Below, in pieces: positions 1-10,772 of a stretch of 64,000 nucleotides of DNA. The translations under genes and the position numbers were made by a program. This DNA is from Mixophyes australis (taxonomy: Eukaryota > Chordata > Amphibia > Anura > Limnodynastidae). Numbering within the stretch: position 1 is the first letter of the stretch; each line of letters begins with the position of its first letter. Location of the stretch: contig JAVHZZ010000003.1 in assembly GCA_036250195.1 (NCBI GenBank), positions 16,847,004-16,911,003 of the forward strand. The letters run 5' to 3'. The notes beneath the pieces were generated by a model that saw only the letters and a program-made list of their open reading frames with translations, had not been told where the DNA came from and did not search any database.

Positions 1-484
1 CTAAATCCTGGTTGACTCTCTAGGTCTGCCCATTCGACTGAGGATGGTACGATGATGATAATGACAGTCGAATACCCAAGGTTTTGCAAAGGGCTCGCCA
101 GAATCTGGAGACGATCTGCACTCCTCTGTCCGAAACTATCTCAGATGGACATCCATGAATCCGAAAAATTTCCTTGATGAAATGGTCAGTCAATGTAGAT
201 GAAGAGGGTAATCCTGTCAAAGGAATGAAATGGGCCATCTTTGAGAATCTATCTACCACTACCCAGATGGTATTACATTTCTTGCTGGGGGGAAGATCAG
301 TGACAAAGTCCATACTTATATGGGTTCATGGTTTGGAAGGAATAGGTAGTGGTTGGAGTAGGCCCGCCGGTGTTCTACGGGAGGTTTTGAATTGGAAACA
401 AATGTCACAAGCAGCCACAAATTCTTTGACATCTTTCCTAATCGAGGGCCACCAATAGCTCAGAGAGAGAATCTCTAGTGTTTT
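1..484 (-). pseudogene. Gypsy-1 integrase core fragment
   Basis: The clearest piece is the minus-strand frame 313-20. It shows the retroviral-type integrase core: a DFV start of the core, an aspartate in VVDRFSKMAHF, a second aspartate in SDRG about 60 residues on, and the YHPQSNGQT block that precedes the catalytic glutamate. The glutamate and C-terminal part fall left of the window or in another frame. The family role is strand transfer of element cDNA into the host genome. The zinc-binding HHCC part expected between RNase H and this core is frame-broken. Clearly decayed and without host function. Confidence 0.85.
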
Positions 485-1170
485 TCATTCTCCAGAATGT
501 CCAGTGAAACGAGAGGAGTGATACCACGACAAAATCTTTTTACGCAGAGATGGTGGCACAAGGGTTTTCCCAAATGGTAGAACATTGGTGGAAGAAGTGG
601 CCAAACTCACAGATTTAGGATCCAATATAGGATGGTCAAAACAATCTTCAACGTCAGAGGAAGCAGCAACCGCCCGAGACAATGCATCAGCTTTTTTATT
701 TTTTGAAGCCGGTTTAAAAGTTATGATTAAATCAAAGCGAGAGAAAAAAAGTGACCATCTTGCTTGTCGGGGGTTCATACATTGAGCTGACTTTAAATAG
801 AGAAGATTTTTGTGGTCAGTTAAAATAGTCAAGGGGTGACGAGCTCCTTCCAGTAAATATCTCCACTCCTCTAAAGCCACCTTTATGGCCAATAGCTCCT
901 TATCCCTGATAGTATAGTTCTTCTCGGCAGGTAGAAGAGCTCGGGAGTAGAAAGTACAGGGATGGAATTTCCTTTGTTCTGATCCTTGGGATAGAATGGC
1001 CCCTAGTCCAATATTAGAAGCACCTACTTCGAGGAAGAAGGGAAGGGTCACGTCAGGTTGTCGAAGAACAGGAGCGGTGGAGAACGCCTTCTTAAGGAAC
1101 TGAAATGCCTGAAGTGCTTCAGCCGACCATTGCTTGGTATTGGCGCCCTTACGGGTCAGAGCCACGATTG
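485..1170 (-). pseudogene. Gypsy-1 RNase H domain and connection to integrase
   Basis: The minus-strand frame 1165-485 (about 226 codons) has Ty3/gypsy RNase H features: LEVGAS in place of the usual VDAS, IGLGAILSQ, KNYTIRDKELLAI with its catalytic-type glutamate, LTILTDHKNLLYL with its aspartate, and KKADALSR. It ends near a GH-containing start of the integrase zinc region. The domain removes RNA from the RNA/DNA hybrid during reverse transcription. It was continuous with the RT frame at 2786-2083 before the LTR at 1176-2077 landed between them. Confidence 0.88.
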
Positions 1171-1175
1171 GGGAG

Positions 1176-2077
1176 TGTTACGATTTAAATGCCTTAGTCA
1201 GTATTTGCACAGGCTTACCTAGGGCGCGGAGTCTAACGGCCTTCCGGTCTTCACCAAGAACCACCGCAAGGTAGTGTGGTCTTTGCTGCCAAAGAATCGC
1301 AGGTCGCGGCCCCCAGGTTAGCCTACTGACGCAAGGGAGAAGGTTCTAAGTGATGGATAGTCAGACAGGCAATATGACAAAGTGATGTAAGTACAGGCAC
1401 TAACCGTGAATTCCAGGGTTTGAAGGTCTGGAGCAGTAAGCGGTAGATGCACGGAGTCAATGAGTGCGTAGCAGGAGATGGGTCCAGGAACACAGCCGGG
1501 TCGGTACACAGGAGATATCAGGTATACGGTGCCAGAGGGAAATCCAGAGAGTAGTTGATAACACAGCCGGGTCGGTTAACAGGAGATATCAGGTATACGG
1601 TGCCAGAGGGAAATCCAGAGAGTAGTTGATAACACAGCCGGGTCGGTAGACAGGAGATATCAGGTATACGGTGCCAGAGGGAAATCCAGAGAGTAGTTGA
1701 TAACACAGCCGGGTCGGTACACAGGGAAGACAGTCCAATACGTGGTGCCAGGAATAAGCCAAAGAATAGTCAGGTCACAGCCAGGTTGGTACACAGGAGT
1801 AGGAGGAATAAAGGAGTACACAGGGAGCAAATTCACAGGAGTCAGGAACACAGGAACTGTTAGCCAGGAACAGGAAACGCATTGCTCTGACACAGGCAGC
1901 GTGTCAGAGCAGAGAAGATATAGTTATTTGAATTCCCCGCCCAGGAGTCACATGACTAGCTGCAGGAAGAACCTGGAAGTGCGGGGACGCCATCAGGAGA
2001 AGCGCTGCACAGAGCGGATACAGCTGCTAGACCACGCTGACAGCGCAGCGGAACGGGGATCGGGTAAGTTCATAACA
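1176..2077. mobile_element. Solo LTR inserted in gypsy-1 pol
   Basis: The block starts TGTTACG and ends CATAACA (TGTTA/TAACA inverted ends). It is flanked on both sides by GGGAG (1171-1175 and 2078-2082), a 5-bp target duplication typical of LTR elements. Removing it with one GGGAG makes the gypsy-1 RT and RNase H frames continuous. No gag or pol lies inside, so it is a solo LTR of about 902 bp left by LTR-LTR recombination. It contains a 71-bp tandem repeat. Confidence 0.88.
1491..1723. repeat. 71-bp tandem repeat inside the solo LTR
   Basis: Three near-identical 71-bp copies begin at 1491, 1562 and 1633, and a partial fourth begins at 1704. Each opens CACAGCCGGGTCGG. The copies differ mainly in the bases after GTCGGT. 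Tandem repeats in an LTR are often in U3, but no regulatory function is shown here. Confidence 0.93.
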
Positions 2078-2082
2078 GGGAG

Positions 2083-2850
2083 ACAATGGAGGAAAAACCT
2101 TGAATGAAGCGTCGATAATAGTTTGCAAATCCTAAGAAGCGTTGAATCGCCCTGAAAGTAGCTGGCTGGGGCCAAAGTAGCACTGCATTGACTTTCTCCG
2201 GATCCATCTCTAGACCAACTCCAGAAACAATATATCCCAAAAATGGAATCTGGGATAATTCAAAGGAACATTTTTCTAACTTGCAGAATAGTAAATTTTT
2301 TTGGAGTCTAGAAAGGACCTCTGCCACATGCTGTTGATGGGAGGACAGATATTGCGAGAAAATCAATATGTCGTCCAGATAGACGATGATACAAACATAC
2401 AACAGATCCCGGAAGATTTCATTCACGAATCCCTGGAAGACAGCTGGGGCGTTAGACAACCCAAAAGGCATGACTAGATATTCATAGTGTCCATCCCTGG
2501 TGTTAAAAGCTGTCTTCCATTCGTCTCCGGCCTTGATCCGAATTAAGTTGTAGGCGCCACGAAGATCTAGTTTAGTGAATATTCGAGCTCCCTTGATGTG
2601 GTCAAACAGTTCGGTAATTAACGGGATAGGGTAGCGATCTTTGATGGTAATGGCGTTAAGGCCTCGATAGTCTATACAAGGTCGTAATGACCCATACTTC
2701 TTAACAAAGAAGAAACCCGCTCCAGCGGGAGAGGTGGACGGCCGAATAAACCCACGATGGAGATTTTCTTTGACATAGTCAGACATCGCCTGAGTCTCTG
2801 GTAACGAAAGAGGGTATACACGACCCCTAGGAGGGTTCTTTCCAGGTTGT
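2083..2850 (-). pseudogene. Gypsy-1 reverse transcriptase
   Basis: The minus-strand frame from about 2786 holds the RT palm and fingers: [33 protein letters not shown] (first catalytic Asp), [16 protein letters not shown], and the YLDDILIFS box with the Asp pair. It is followed by the GFLGYIVS-like and [12 protein letters not shown] blocks. It ends at the solo LTR insertion. The family copies element RNA into cDNA. The catalytic residues are present, but the frame is broken upstream and interrupted downstream. Confidence 0.93.
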
Positions 2851-3481
2851 TAGTCTATTGAACAATCCCAAACCCGATGGGGTGGAAGACGTTCTGACTG
2901 GGCTTTATCGAATACATCCGAAAAGGAAGCATACTGTGGAGGAAGGCCGGGCGGACAATGTGCTATAGAAGATTTATTTATTTTTACTGGAACAACTCGA
3001 GTCAGACATTTGTGATGACAATTTGGACCCCAGGAAATTACTTGCGGAGTGTTCCAGTCAATCTGAGGAGAATGGAGTTGAAGCCACGGAAAGCCAAGTA
3101 CAATAGGACTGGTAGTAACGGGAAGGACCAAAAAATAAATTTGCTCTTGATGTAAAGCTCCGATTTGAAGGGTCAAAGGAATGGTATGTTGAGTAATAAT
3201 TCCATTGATAACTCGTGAGCCATCTATAGCGGTGACAACAATAGCTGTTTTTAAAGGAATCACTGGTAAGGACCACGACACACTAGGGAACTTGAAATAA
3301 ACTTTCCGGCAGCACCAGAGTCCAGAAGTGCTTGAAATGTAAATGACTTGGTAGAAGTGGAAACAGTAACAGCGAAAGAACAAATTTTAGAGTCCATGAG
3401 ACATGGAGAGGATTCCAGGGACCCTAACCTTACCTCTCCGGAACAGGTTAGGGACTCGCTTTTCCCGACTTTCTTGGACAA
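2850..3481 (-). pseudogene. Gypsy-1 aspartic protease
   Basis: The minus-strand frame 3481-3260 ends with the protease active-site motif DSGAAGKFIS. An overlapping frame (3383-2850) continues with hydrophobic strands, AIDGSRV and IVLGFPWLQLHSPQIDW. The last is the usual tail of gypsy proteases, leading into the RT linker (PPHRVWDCSID). A frame change between these parts marks it as decayed. It would process the Gag-Pol polyprotein. Confidence 0.85.
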
Positions 3482-4377
3482 GAGTTCAGCATATGAGTAG
3501 GGTCAGCGCAATAGATACAGAGTCTATTTTTCACTCGTCGCTCCCTCTCCTCAGAAGTTAGTCTAGAGCGTCCTATCTCCATGGGTTCTACAGGAGGTGG
3601 AAGGTGACGAACTCGAGATGTCGGGTGAACGGAGACTTTAGATGAACTTTCTCTTTCATAATCTCTTTCTCGAAATCTCATGTCTACTCTGTGGCACAGA
3701 GAAATCAAATCATCCAACAAAGAGGGTAACTCTTATGATGTCAGAGCATCTTTTATTTTGTCAGAAAGACCCTGCTGGAAGGCAGCTATCAGCGCCTCAC
3801 TGTTCCATTGGAGTTCAGAGGCAAGTGTACGAAATTGGATTACGTACTGGCCTACTGAACAGGATCCTTGGCGTAGTCGGAGAATACTGGAAGCAGCAGA
3901 AATAACACGACCAGGTTCATCAAAAATTCTTCGGAAAGTTGAAATAAATATGGCACTATCTTCTAATAGAGGGTCATTTCTTTCCCACAGAGGGGAGGCC
4001 CACGCCAGAGCCTGTCCGGAAAACAAAGAAATTAGATAGGCAACTTTAGAGCGATGAGTAGGGAAATTGTGAGGTTGAAGTTCAAAATGAATTGAGCACT
4101 GGTTGAGAAAACCCCTACAAGTTTTCGGGTCTCCAACATATTTAGCCGGAGTAGGCAGGTATAGCGTAGAAGTGGTAGACACCTGGGATGGCACTGGGGG
4201 AGAAGAAGACACTGGAGGATCAACAGTGGCTGATACATTTTGTACAGGGCCTCCTCGGGTGGCTAGGGCCTGAAAACATTGGAACAGCTGTTGCTGCCGA
4301 ACATCTTGTTGTTCAATCGGAGTAACCAGATGCTGCAGCATCTCCCTAGCTGTTGGTTCCAATCCTGGGTCTGTCAT
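3448..4377 (-). pseudogene. Gypsy-1 Gag (capsid plus zinc knuckle)
   Basis: The minus-strand ATG at 4377 lies 13 bp inside the LTR edge. Residues 1-45 are a glutamine-rich N-terminal helix; the capsid-like part includes KYVGDPKTCRGFLNQC, FPTHRSKVAYLISLFSGQALAWASPLW and RRIFDEPGR. A frameshift near 3725 moves to frame 3720-3448, which carries EERERRVKNRL and a CCHC knuckle, CIYCADPTHMLNSC (CX2CX4HX4C). This is the canonical order, capsid then nucleocapsid, and it contrasts with the Gag-like protein at 25779-28832. Confidence 0.88.
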
Positions 4378-4390
4378 GGCTTGTTCTTAC

Positions 4391-5530
4391 TGTCACGGGC
4401 ACTAGGAGTCTCTACCCAGGATACACCAGGTGTGATTATGCTTACCAGAGAGGGCGGAGTTTATCACAGCGATCATCTGGACAGTATAGTGAATGGTTGG
4501 AACAGTACAACAACTTAGGATAAGGAATGTCAATGGAGAGTCAGCGACTTGCAGCTATGCAGCAGGAGAGTCAGCGACTTGCAACTAAAATGCGGAGGTA
4601 GGTATAACAACTGATGTGCAGTGAAGACTCGTGCCAGTGCAGGAGGGTAGCGGGGAGAGTCAGTGGTCTGCGGATAGCAAGTTGTACCACTGCTGTGATA
4701 GGAAGAGTTGTCCAGGTGCAGGTAGGAGCGGGAGCGTCAGTGTTCTGCGGATAGCAAGTTGTACCACTGCGGTGATGGGAAGAGTTGTCCAGGTGCAGGT
4801 AGGTAGCGGGAGCGTCAGTAGTCTGTGGATAGCAAGTTGTACCACTGCGGTGATGGGAAGACTTGTCCAGGTGCAGGTAGGTAGCGGGAGCGTCAGTGGT
4901 CTGCGGATAGCAAGTTGTACCACTGCGGTGATGGGAAGACTTGTCCAGGTGCAGGTAGGTGGCGGAATAGCGGGTAGTCTGTAGCGACAAGTATATCACT
5001 GATGAGCAAGGGAGACTTGTCCAAATGCAGGCAAGCAGCTGAATAGCGAATAGTCTGTGGCGGGTACGTTACCACTGATGAGCAGAGCAGGCTTGTCCAG
5101 GTGCTGGAATGCAGCGGAATGGCAAGCAGTCTATAGTGGGTACGTTTACCACAGAAGAACAGATAAGGTTTGTCCAGATGTAGGCATGTAGCGGAGTAGA
5201 GGTAGTCTGTAGCGGGCAAGTTTACCACGGATGAGCAGAGAGGACTTGTCCACAGCAAAACCGACCACACGAGCAGAAAACAGGAAACACCTAGGACTCT
5301 CAAGGGAATGAGAACCAAGAACAGGCAACGATACTAAGGACACAGGTGCCTTAAATAGTGAGTGGTGATTGATTCACCAATAGGATTAAAAGCAAGGTTT
5401 TAAGTTCAAGAGTCCTGCACATGCGCAATCCAGTCAAGATGGTGGACGGCCGCGGCTTAGGACAGGCGCCGTCAGGAATGAGAGAGAGCCGCGTACCAGA
5501 CCAGAGGCACTAATCGTCCGTTGAGTGACA
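4391..5530 (-). mobile_element. 5' LTR of gypsy-1
   Basis: The + strand ends are TGTCACGG at 4391 and GAGTGACA at 5530, giving matching TGTCAC/GTGACA inverted termini and a length of about 1140 bp. On the minus strand it precedes gag by 13 bp. The 5' part on the minus strand is GC-rich with CpGs (5430-5520), as expected near a promoter. It abuts L1 ORF2 sequence at 5531. A 78-bp tandem repeat fills its middle. Confidence 0.82.
4600..5260. repeat. ~78-bp tandem repeat in the gypsy-1 LTR
   Basis: The phrase GTCCAGGTGCAGGTAGG recurs at 4710, 4787, 4865 and 4943, a period of 77-78 bp. More diverged copies continue to about 5250, each carrying TTGTCCA(G/A)(G/A)TG and a GTAG/GGGT...ACCAC block. 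The array accounts for the repetitive open frames seen on both strands here, which are not genes. Confidence 0.9.
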
Positions 5531-6620
5531 GTAACGCACAGTTTCCCGGTTTCTGATTTGATATGTGGTATATACAGCTGGGCTCTCTGAGCTCGCAGGG
5601 CTCGGGCCAAAAGCTTTCCGGGTTTATCACCCCACTGGAAGAACTTATTTTGACATTCACGGTAGTCCAGCTGTATCTTACCCAACATCAGCTGGTTTAG
5701 GGTCTTTCTCACTTCCGCCAATTACGCCAGGGTATCTGATTCTCTAGAGACTTTGTGTCTCATTTCAAGGGATTTGATTTGTTCCATGAGTAGGTCTCGG
5801 TAAGCTATCTTTTGTTTTTTCATGAATGTGCCTAACTGAATCATCTTTTCCCAAATAACACATTTGTGGGCCTCCCATAGTGAGATTTTTGATATGTCGG
5901 GGGTGTCGTTAAGTAGTGTATAGTCATCTAGTGCTGCCTCGATTTGTGTTTTACTGTAGTTCTCCTGGATCAGGAGCTCATTCAGCCTCCATGTAAATGG
6001 CTTATGGCCAGGTTGGTGTAATAAAAGAGACAAATATACAGTGGCATGTTCCGACCAGGTGACTTGGCCTATTGTTACTTCCCTTACCAGATCTAGGTGA
6101 TTGTGTGATAGGAAAAAGTAGTCCAGTCGTGAGTATATATTATGGGGGTGAAGAAAGAAAGTGTAATCCGTCTCTGAGGGGTGCTTGAACCTCCATGTGT
6201 CGACCAGCTGGTGCCCATGCATTGTGCGTCTCACCTTGCGGTAGAGTTTCCCAGAATACCTGGTCAACCCTGATGAGGCATCAATGGCAGAATGAAGCAC
6301 ACAGTTAAAGTCTCCTCCTAGAATGAGAATACCTTCCCTCAACGGATCCACTTTATCCAGAATGGCTTCTAGGAAAACAGATTGATTGTGATTAGGCACA
6401 TATAAGGTCACCAAGGTAAAAGGCTGGTCAAAAATTTTGCAGGTCAGAGCTAGACCCCTACCCGCCTGCAGCTTATGGATCACTATGTCTTTAATCTGCA
6501 GTCGTCTGGAAAGAAGAATGGCTACAGTTTATCCCTTGTCATCTATTTTGAGCAAGGAATACATGCTGGTAGAACTACTGTTCTGTGGAATGCGTGTCCA
6601 TGTAGCCCAAAAAAGTGGAA
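5531..6620 (-). pseudogene. L1-1 ORF2 endonuclease and start of RT region
   Basis: The frame 6483-5722 has AP-endonuclease-like LINE blocks: FTLVTLYVPN, ILILGGDFNCVL (GDFN metal site), LVDTWRFKHP, DYTFFLHPHNIYSRLDYFFLS, and TWSEHATVYLSL where the usual SDH has become SEH, then TWRLNELLI. The next frame (to 5531) has the coiled linker FFQWGDKPGKLLARALRAQR that leads into RT. Missing codons, the frame break and the altered SDH triad indicate inactivity. The family protein nicks target DNA for target-primed reverse transcription. Confidence 0.88.
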
Positions 6621-7245
6621 GTGGGATAGGGTGGAAAAAGGGAAAGAGGGGGTTGGGAAGCAGGGACATGGGAAGAAAATATGCAAATAAAAATAACATT
6701 TGAGAATAACCTTTAGGTAACTTTAAACAGAAATATCAGACCGCTCTGGGGAAACATGAGGGACCAAATATCCCTCAAGCCTCGGAAAAACTCTTGTGGG
6801 TCGAGGGGGTACTGGGGAGATACAATGTCAGTGACAAATTTGTTCTAAAATTCTTCTGTACTGCTATTTAATCTTATTTCGGAAATAATATGTAACCTAA
6901 CATATCCAAAACTAATACAGGTAATCAAAACATAGGCTAGGCCCATAACCAACTTAACTTTGCAAATGTTCTAACTAACGGCTGGCCTCAGGGAGCGACC
7001 TCCTACCCACCACCCAACCCCCCTCAGGCAAAACAATGAAAAGACACAGAAAGGCCTAGAATGTTCATCTGAGCTAGCTCGGTAAACAGACCGCAGGAAG
7101 CTGTTAAGTCTCTTCAGTGGCTCTACGACCTTTCTCCTGACAATCAGACACTGTCACCCTGTGGAAGCAAATACAGGAAAGGAGAGAAGGGTAGGGGAGT
7201 AGTGCAGTAGGAGGGAGAGACAAGGGAACATGAAGAACAAATAGC
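6621..7245. other. Degenerate L1 spacer with no gene
   Basis: Lies between the recognisable endonuclease segment and ORF1 of L1-1. By position it should hold the ORF2 N-terminus and the inter-ORF spacer, but no clear reading frame is left. I see no independent feature. Confidence 0.6.
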
Positions 7246-8470
7246 TTATCTGCAAGGCATCTCTACTGTGTCCAATGTATAGAAACGAAAAGCAGCAAGC
7301 AACGCTGGCCTTCTTGTGTCGTCTCCCTGCAGTATCAAGTCTCTTAAGACTGTTGTTAGTTGATCATGTGCCTTCTTGATTTTGCCGCTTTTGAGTGGCC
7401 TTCTTCGATCTGCCCACTTGTCGGAACCTTTCTGCTCCCTGAGGAGCATCCATCAGCATCAGACGTGAAAAAGACTCTTGCCATTCTGGGAGTGTGACCT
7501 TTGGGAAACCCAATGATGAGCAGAAGTCCGAAAGGCCTGCTGGTTCCACCAGAACAGTCGATTTACCTTCATGGACCACCTGCAGTTGGAAGGGGAAGCC
7601 CCAGCGATACATAATGTTGGTCTTCCGTAGTTCTCCTGTAAGGGGCATTAACATCCGCCTTTGCTGAAGCGTGTGCCAAGATAAGTCCTGGAAGACCTGG
7701 ATCTCTTGGCCATTAAATTGGAGACCATCCAAACGTCACAGCTTCCGCAAAATCTCATCTTTTTGTGTGAAGTAGTGCAAGCGGCAAATGACATCCCTAG
7801 GTCTTTCTGAAGGGGCCCCTCATGGGCACAGTGCCCTGTGTGCTCTATCAAAGGTAATGACATTCTCCGGCGGCATCTCTAGTACAACGTTGAATATTTT
7901 CGTAAGGGCATCCACCAGACCTTGTACAGGAATATCCTCAGGCAGGCCCCTTATCCTCAGATTATTTCTGCGGCCTCGATTGTCCATGTCATCCATCTTG
8001 TAATGCATCCACTGTAGAGCCTTTCCCTGGGCTGACACTGTGGATTCAAGAGTAGTAAATCGGCTTTCCTCTGCCTCTTTGCTCTCCTCCAAAGCCACCA
8101 ACCGGTGCCCCAGGTGCGCCAGGTCTGCTTGAAGAGTAGCCACCTCCTGACGGACCATCTCCTTCAATCTGGTCTCCAACGTCTCAAAGTCCTTTTTGGA
8201 AGGAACCTCTTGTTTGGTTGGCAGCGTCCGGAGCATGCCAATGATCTGGTATAGTTCTAAATGATCTTTGACGGGAGAGGTCTCAGCAGCCTGGGACACA
8301 ACTACCTGGGAGCCAGGTGAAGATGATTGAGAATGGTTAGTGGATGAAGCCATGTCGCTTGCTACCAGTCCGGTTGGAGATTTCAGAAAGGCAAGTAAAT
8401 TCGAGCGCTGAGGTGTAGCCGCAGGTTGTTTAGAAGCTTTCTTGGTGGAGCCTTTGTTATCTTTGCCCAT
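7246..8470 (-). pseudogene. L1-1 ORF1 protein (RNA-binding chaperone)
   Basis: The frame 8470-7820 starts MGKDNKGSTKK with a basic, low-complexity N-terminus. A heptad-rich coiled coil follows (about residues 75-165, KKDFETLETRLKEMV onward), then the RRM-linked signature DNRGRRNNLRIRGLPEDI. After frame changes the C-terminal domain continues in 7732-7364 (IQVFQDLSWHTLQQRR, YRWGFPFQLQV). This is the layout of L1 ORF1p, the trimeric RNA chaperone. Frameshifts near 7820 and 7730 make it a pseudogene. Confidence 0.9.
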
Positions 8471-9510
8471 CTGGGCCTCCAGCCAATACCTTTGGCAGGT
8501 TACAAAAACTGATCTTCTTCAGCAGTATTTTAGCATATAGATGAGTCGTCACTAGACCCGTGACCCATTTGAGGTCTAGACAGCCATGTCAGGTACAGGA
8601 ATACAGTAGGTGCGCCTGCACCAGCATAACAGGAGTTGTCAGGGACTCCTCAGCATCCCCACATCCATTGAACCGCAGGGGCAACAGATGCCATTCGGAT
8701 CTGATGCCGCTCCCACTGAGGGAATCAGCTAGTATTGACCCTAGGACTGGGTAATGAATCTCCAGTAGAAAGATGTACTCTGGTATCTGTGACCAGGGTC
8801 TGGGTAGACCATAAGAATTTAATGCGCCTCTGCAAGTGCTACTTTGTATCTCTGGGGGCAACAGGTTGCAGCATTAGGATCCACTGTCAAGGCATCTATC
8901 CAGCACCAGATGGGAGCCTGCAAGAGTGACCTGTTTTATGATTAACAGGGTCCCTCTAAGCTGTGTCCTACCTCCTTCAGCAGGGGTGCTCCCTGGCAGG
9001 CCTTATGAAACGAACTGCCTCTTTATTTAGTATGGAGTGAAGCTTGGGACTGCATCTCTCTGTTGTCCTCTCACCACCAACCGGAAGTTGGCTTCCAAAA
9101 ACCGGAAGTCGCACCACTCGTGCTTCTAGTGGAAATCGCAGCCGTGGATGCAAGGGCACAGTCAGGCCACAGATCGCAGACCTCCCGCCGGAGGATCCAG
9201 ATACCTCACAAGCCTAGGTATGATGCGGATTTCTCGCTAATAATCCCCTTTCCTGGTCAGAAAGGTCCCGCGGCAGAGCCGCCCAGGGAGACAGCACGTC
9301 CGGCAGATAGCAGGTGAATAGTTCAGCTAAGAGCCCTTGTTGTTTAGCTCTAGAACGCCCAACTCGCGCCTGGATGTTTCAGCCTCCGGATTATATGCTT
9401 TTTTTTTGTTTTTTGCAGGGTATAAACCTTTTTAATTCTACAGATGGGGATTTGGAAGCGGAGCTCTGAGGGATTCCAACCTCCCCAGATGGCGTCCAGA
9501 CCACGCCACC
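8471..9510 (-). other. L1-1 5' untranslated region
   Basis: Fairly GC-rich sequence between ORF1 and the L1 5' edge; no supported gene. It ends near 9505 in a GC-rich stretch (TCCCCAGATGGCGTCC) that reads as the start of the element on the minus strand. The short open frames here are not conserved products. Confidence 0.6.
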
Positions 9511-10640
9511 GTCTGTGCTTGTTTAGTACACTTATCACTATATCTTTTGAAATTATCATGATCGTCCTTAATAGTGAGAATATTATGGACTTGATTTAAG
9601 TTCGGACATACGGCATTTATGTAACATATCTTGCGTGATATAGAACTGTGCATGCTCAGAAATAGGCCTTACGCCAATGAGTACATGCAACTCACGTCCA
9701 AACGCAAATGACACTTATGACTTCAGATGTACAATGGGGGAGTGGAGGGGCAGATTCACGTAGGCCATGTACAGTAAGGGCTATTTGACACAGAGGCGGC
9801 CGATTCATGTCCTATGTTTCCTAAAAATACACTTTTTTTCAAGCATCATTTACACTCACAAATGTAAATGCTGACTAATAATGATGACTGACGCGGCATA
9901 GTCTTTATTTTAAAAAGTACATGTATGTGTGTCACTATTTAGCATGTGTATGCAAGTTAGACAGTAAAAATGCATAATTTGATCGGTACTTAATGAAAAC
10001 ATCTTTAATTATGCATTTTATGTAAAAAAAAAACCTGTTAAAGTCCTTTAATTTAGATTAAAATAAAATCTATGTGTTCTAATGTGGCCTATTATTGAAC
10101 AGATGCATGTGTGTATACTGCAGTCTTTTCTGTCTGTCTATATACGACAAGTACCGATATGCAGAGAGTACATCCATCCAGATTCAAATCAAAATGTATC
10201 TTGAGATTTATTTGGATTTGAATACGGTCGGAACTACTCCCAAGTTCTGCGCTCTTTTTTTAAAATCAGACCTGCAATGTTTTTTAGTTGCTTTTTTGCA
10301 AAATAATTTATATCCAATTTTTTGCACACTTGTGCAATTAAATATGAGAAGATCAGTAGGTTTGATTTTATGTATGAACCACTCTGTTATCATATGTCAC
10401 ATTAAGTGGATGCAAAAAAAATTTCACGTAGTACCTTCAGCTTGTTCTATGTAGTTATAAATATCACCAATACCTATAAGGACAGACCATCTATATAGTG
10501 ACTGCCTAAAGAAAAATTATATTTCCATATAAAAGATTCATTTAACATGAGGCAAGGTCCAAACAAATACGGGTACATACGTTATTTGTAAATATTCCAT
10601 TTCATTTGATATACTTATCCTTAAAGATTATTTGCTTATC
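9511..10640 (+). repeat. T2R-unit upstream block U, copy 1
   Basis: This AT-rich block is duplicated at 19866-21460 and in 50440-52650, each time placed before a T2R gene. Shared landmarks are GCTTATCACTATAT near the left edge, ATAGAACTGTGCAT, GACTGAC(G/A)CGGCATAGTC, TTTGGATTTGAATACGGTCGGAA and AAATATCACCA(A/G)TACCTGTA(A/G)GGAC. No coding frame is conserved among the copies. It is the 5' flank of the receptor gene within the segmental duplication. Confidence 0.85.
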
Positions 10641-10645
10641 ATTTG

Positions 10646-10678
10646 TATAAACCAGTGTGTTTGCATCACAATTTGCAT
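10646..10678 (+). promoter_or_regulatory. Conserved TATAAA plus octamer upstream of T2R-A
   Basis: TATAAA at 10646-10651 and ATTTGCAT at 10671-10678, the octamer reading ATGCAAAT on the other strand. The octamer ends 95 bp before the ATG. The same pair is found before the other two T2R genes at 94-95 bp. A half-copy TTTGCAT lies just upstream. The octamer is the established POU-factor core; use by Pou2f3/Skn-1a is inference. TTCTACAG shortly before the ATG could be a 3' splice site, which would make this intronic. Confidence 0.5.
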
Positions 10679-10772
10679 TACATGTTTAAATATTGCAACG
10701 ACAGAATAAAGTGATCACTTGATAGATTAACATCATTAGACTTCTCTATTCTACAGGACGGATTGCTCAGTG

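Larger units (their letters stand above)
1..5530 (-). mobile_element. Ty3/gypsy LTR retrotransposon 1 (truncated by window edge)
   Basis: Read on the minus strand the order is LTR (5530-4391), gag, protease, RT, RNase H, integrase, the usual Ty3/gypsy order. The integrase runs off the window at position 1, so the 3' LTR is not visible. Several frameshifts make it a fossil, and a separate solo LTR sits inside pol. Its 5' LTR ends abruptly inside an L1 ORF2 at 5531, so this element jumped into that L1. The expected target duplication on the right is the 5 bp starting at 5531; its partner lies outside the window. Confidence 0.9.
5531..9510 (-). mobile_element. L1-type LINE 1, 3' end cut by gypsy-1
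   Basis: The minus strand carries a 5' region (about 9510-8471), ORF1 (8470-7246) and the start of ORF2 (endonuclease, then early RT linker). ORF2 stops at 5531 where the gypsy LTR begins. The 5' edge is put at about 9510 because sequence right of there matches the T2R upstream block at 19866. Frames are broken, so this is a fossil. Confidence 0.87.

Noticed and set aside
10770..10772. GTG as the start of T2R-A (and at 35860, 52778)
   Set aside because: GTG is not a normal nuclear vertebrate start; the ATG directly after fits the family length.
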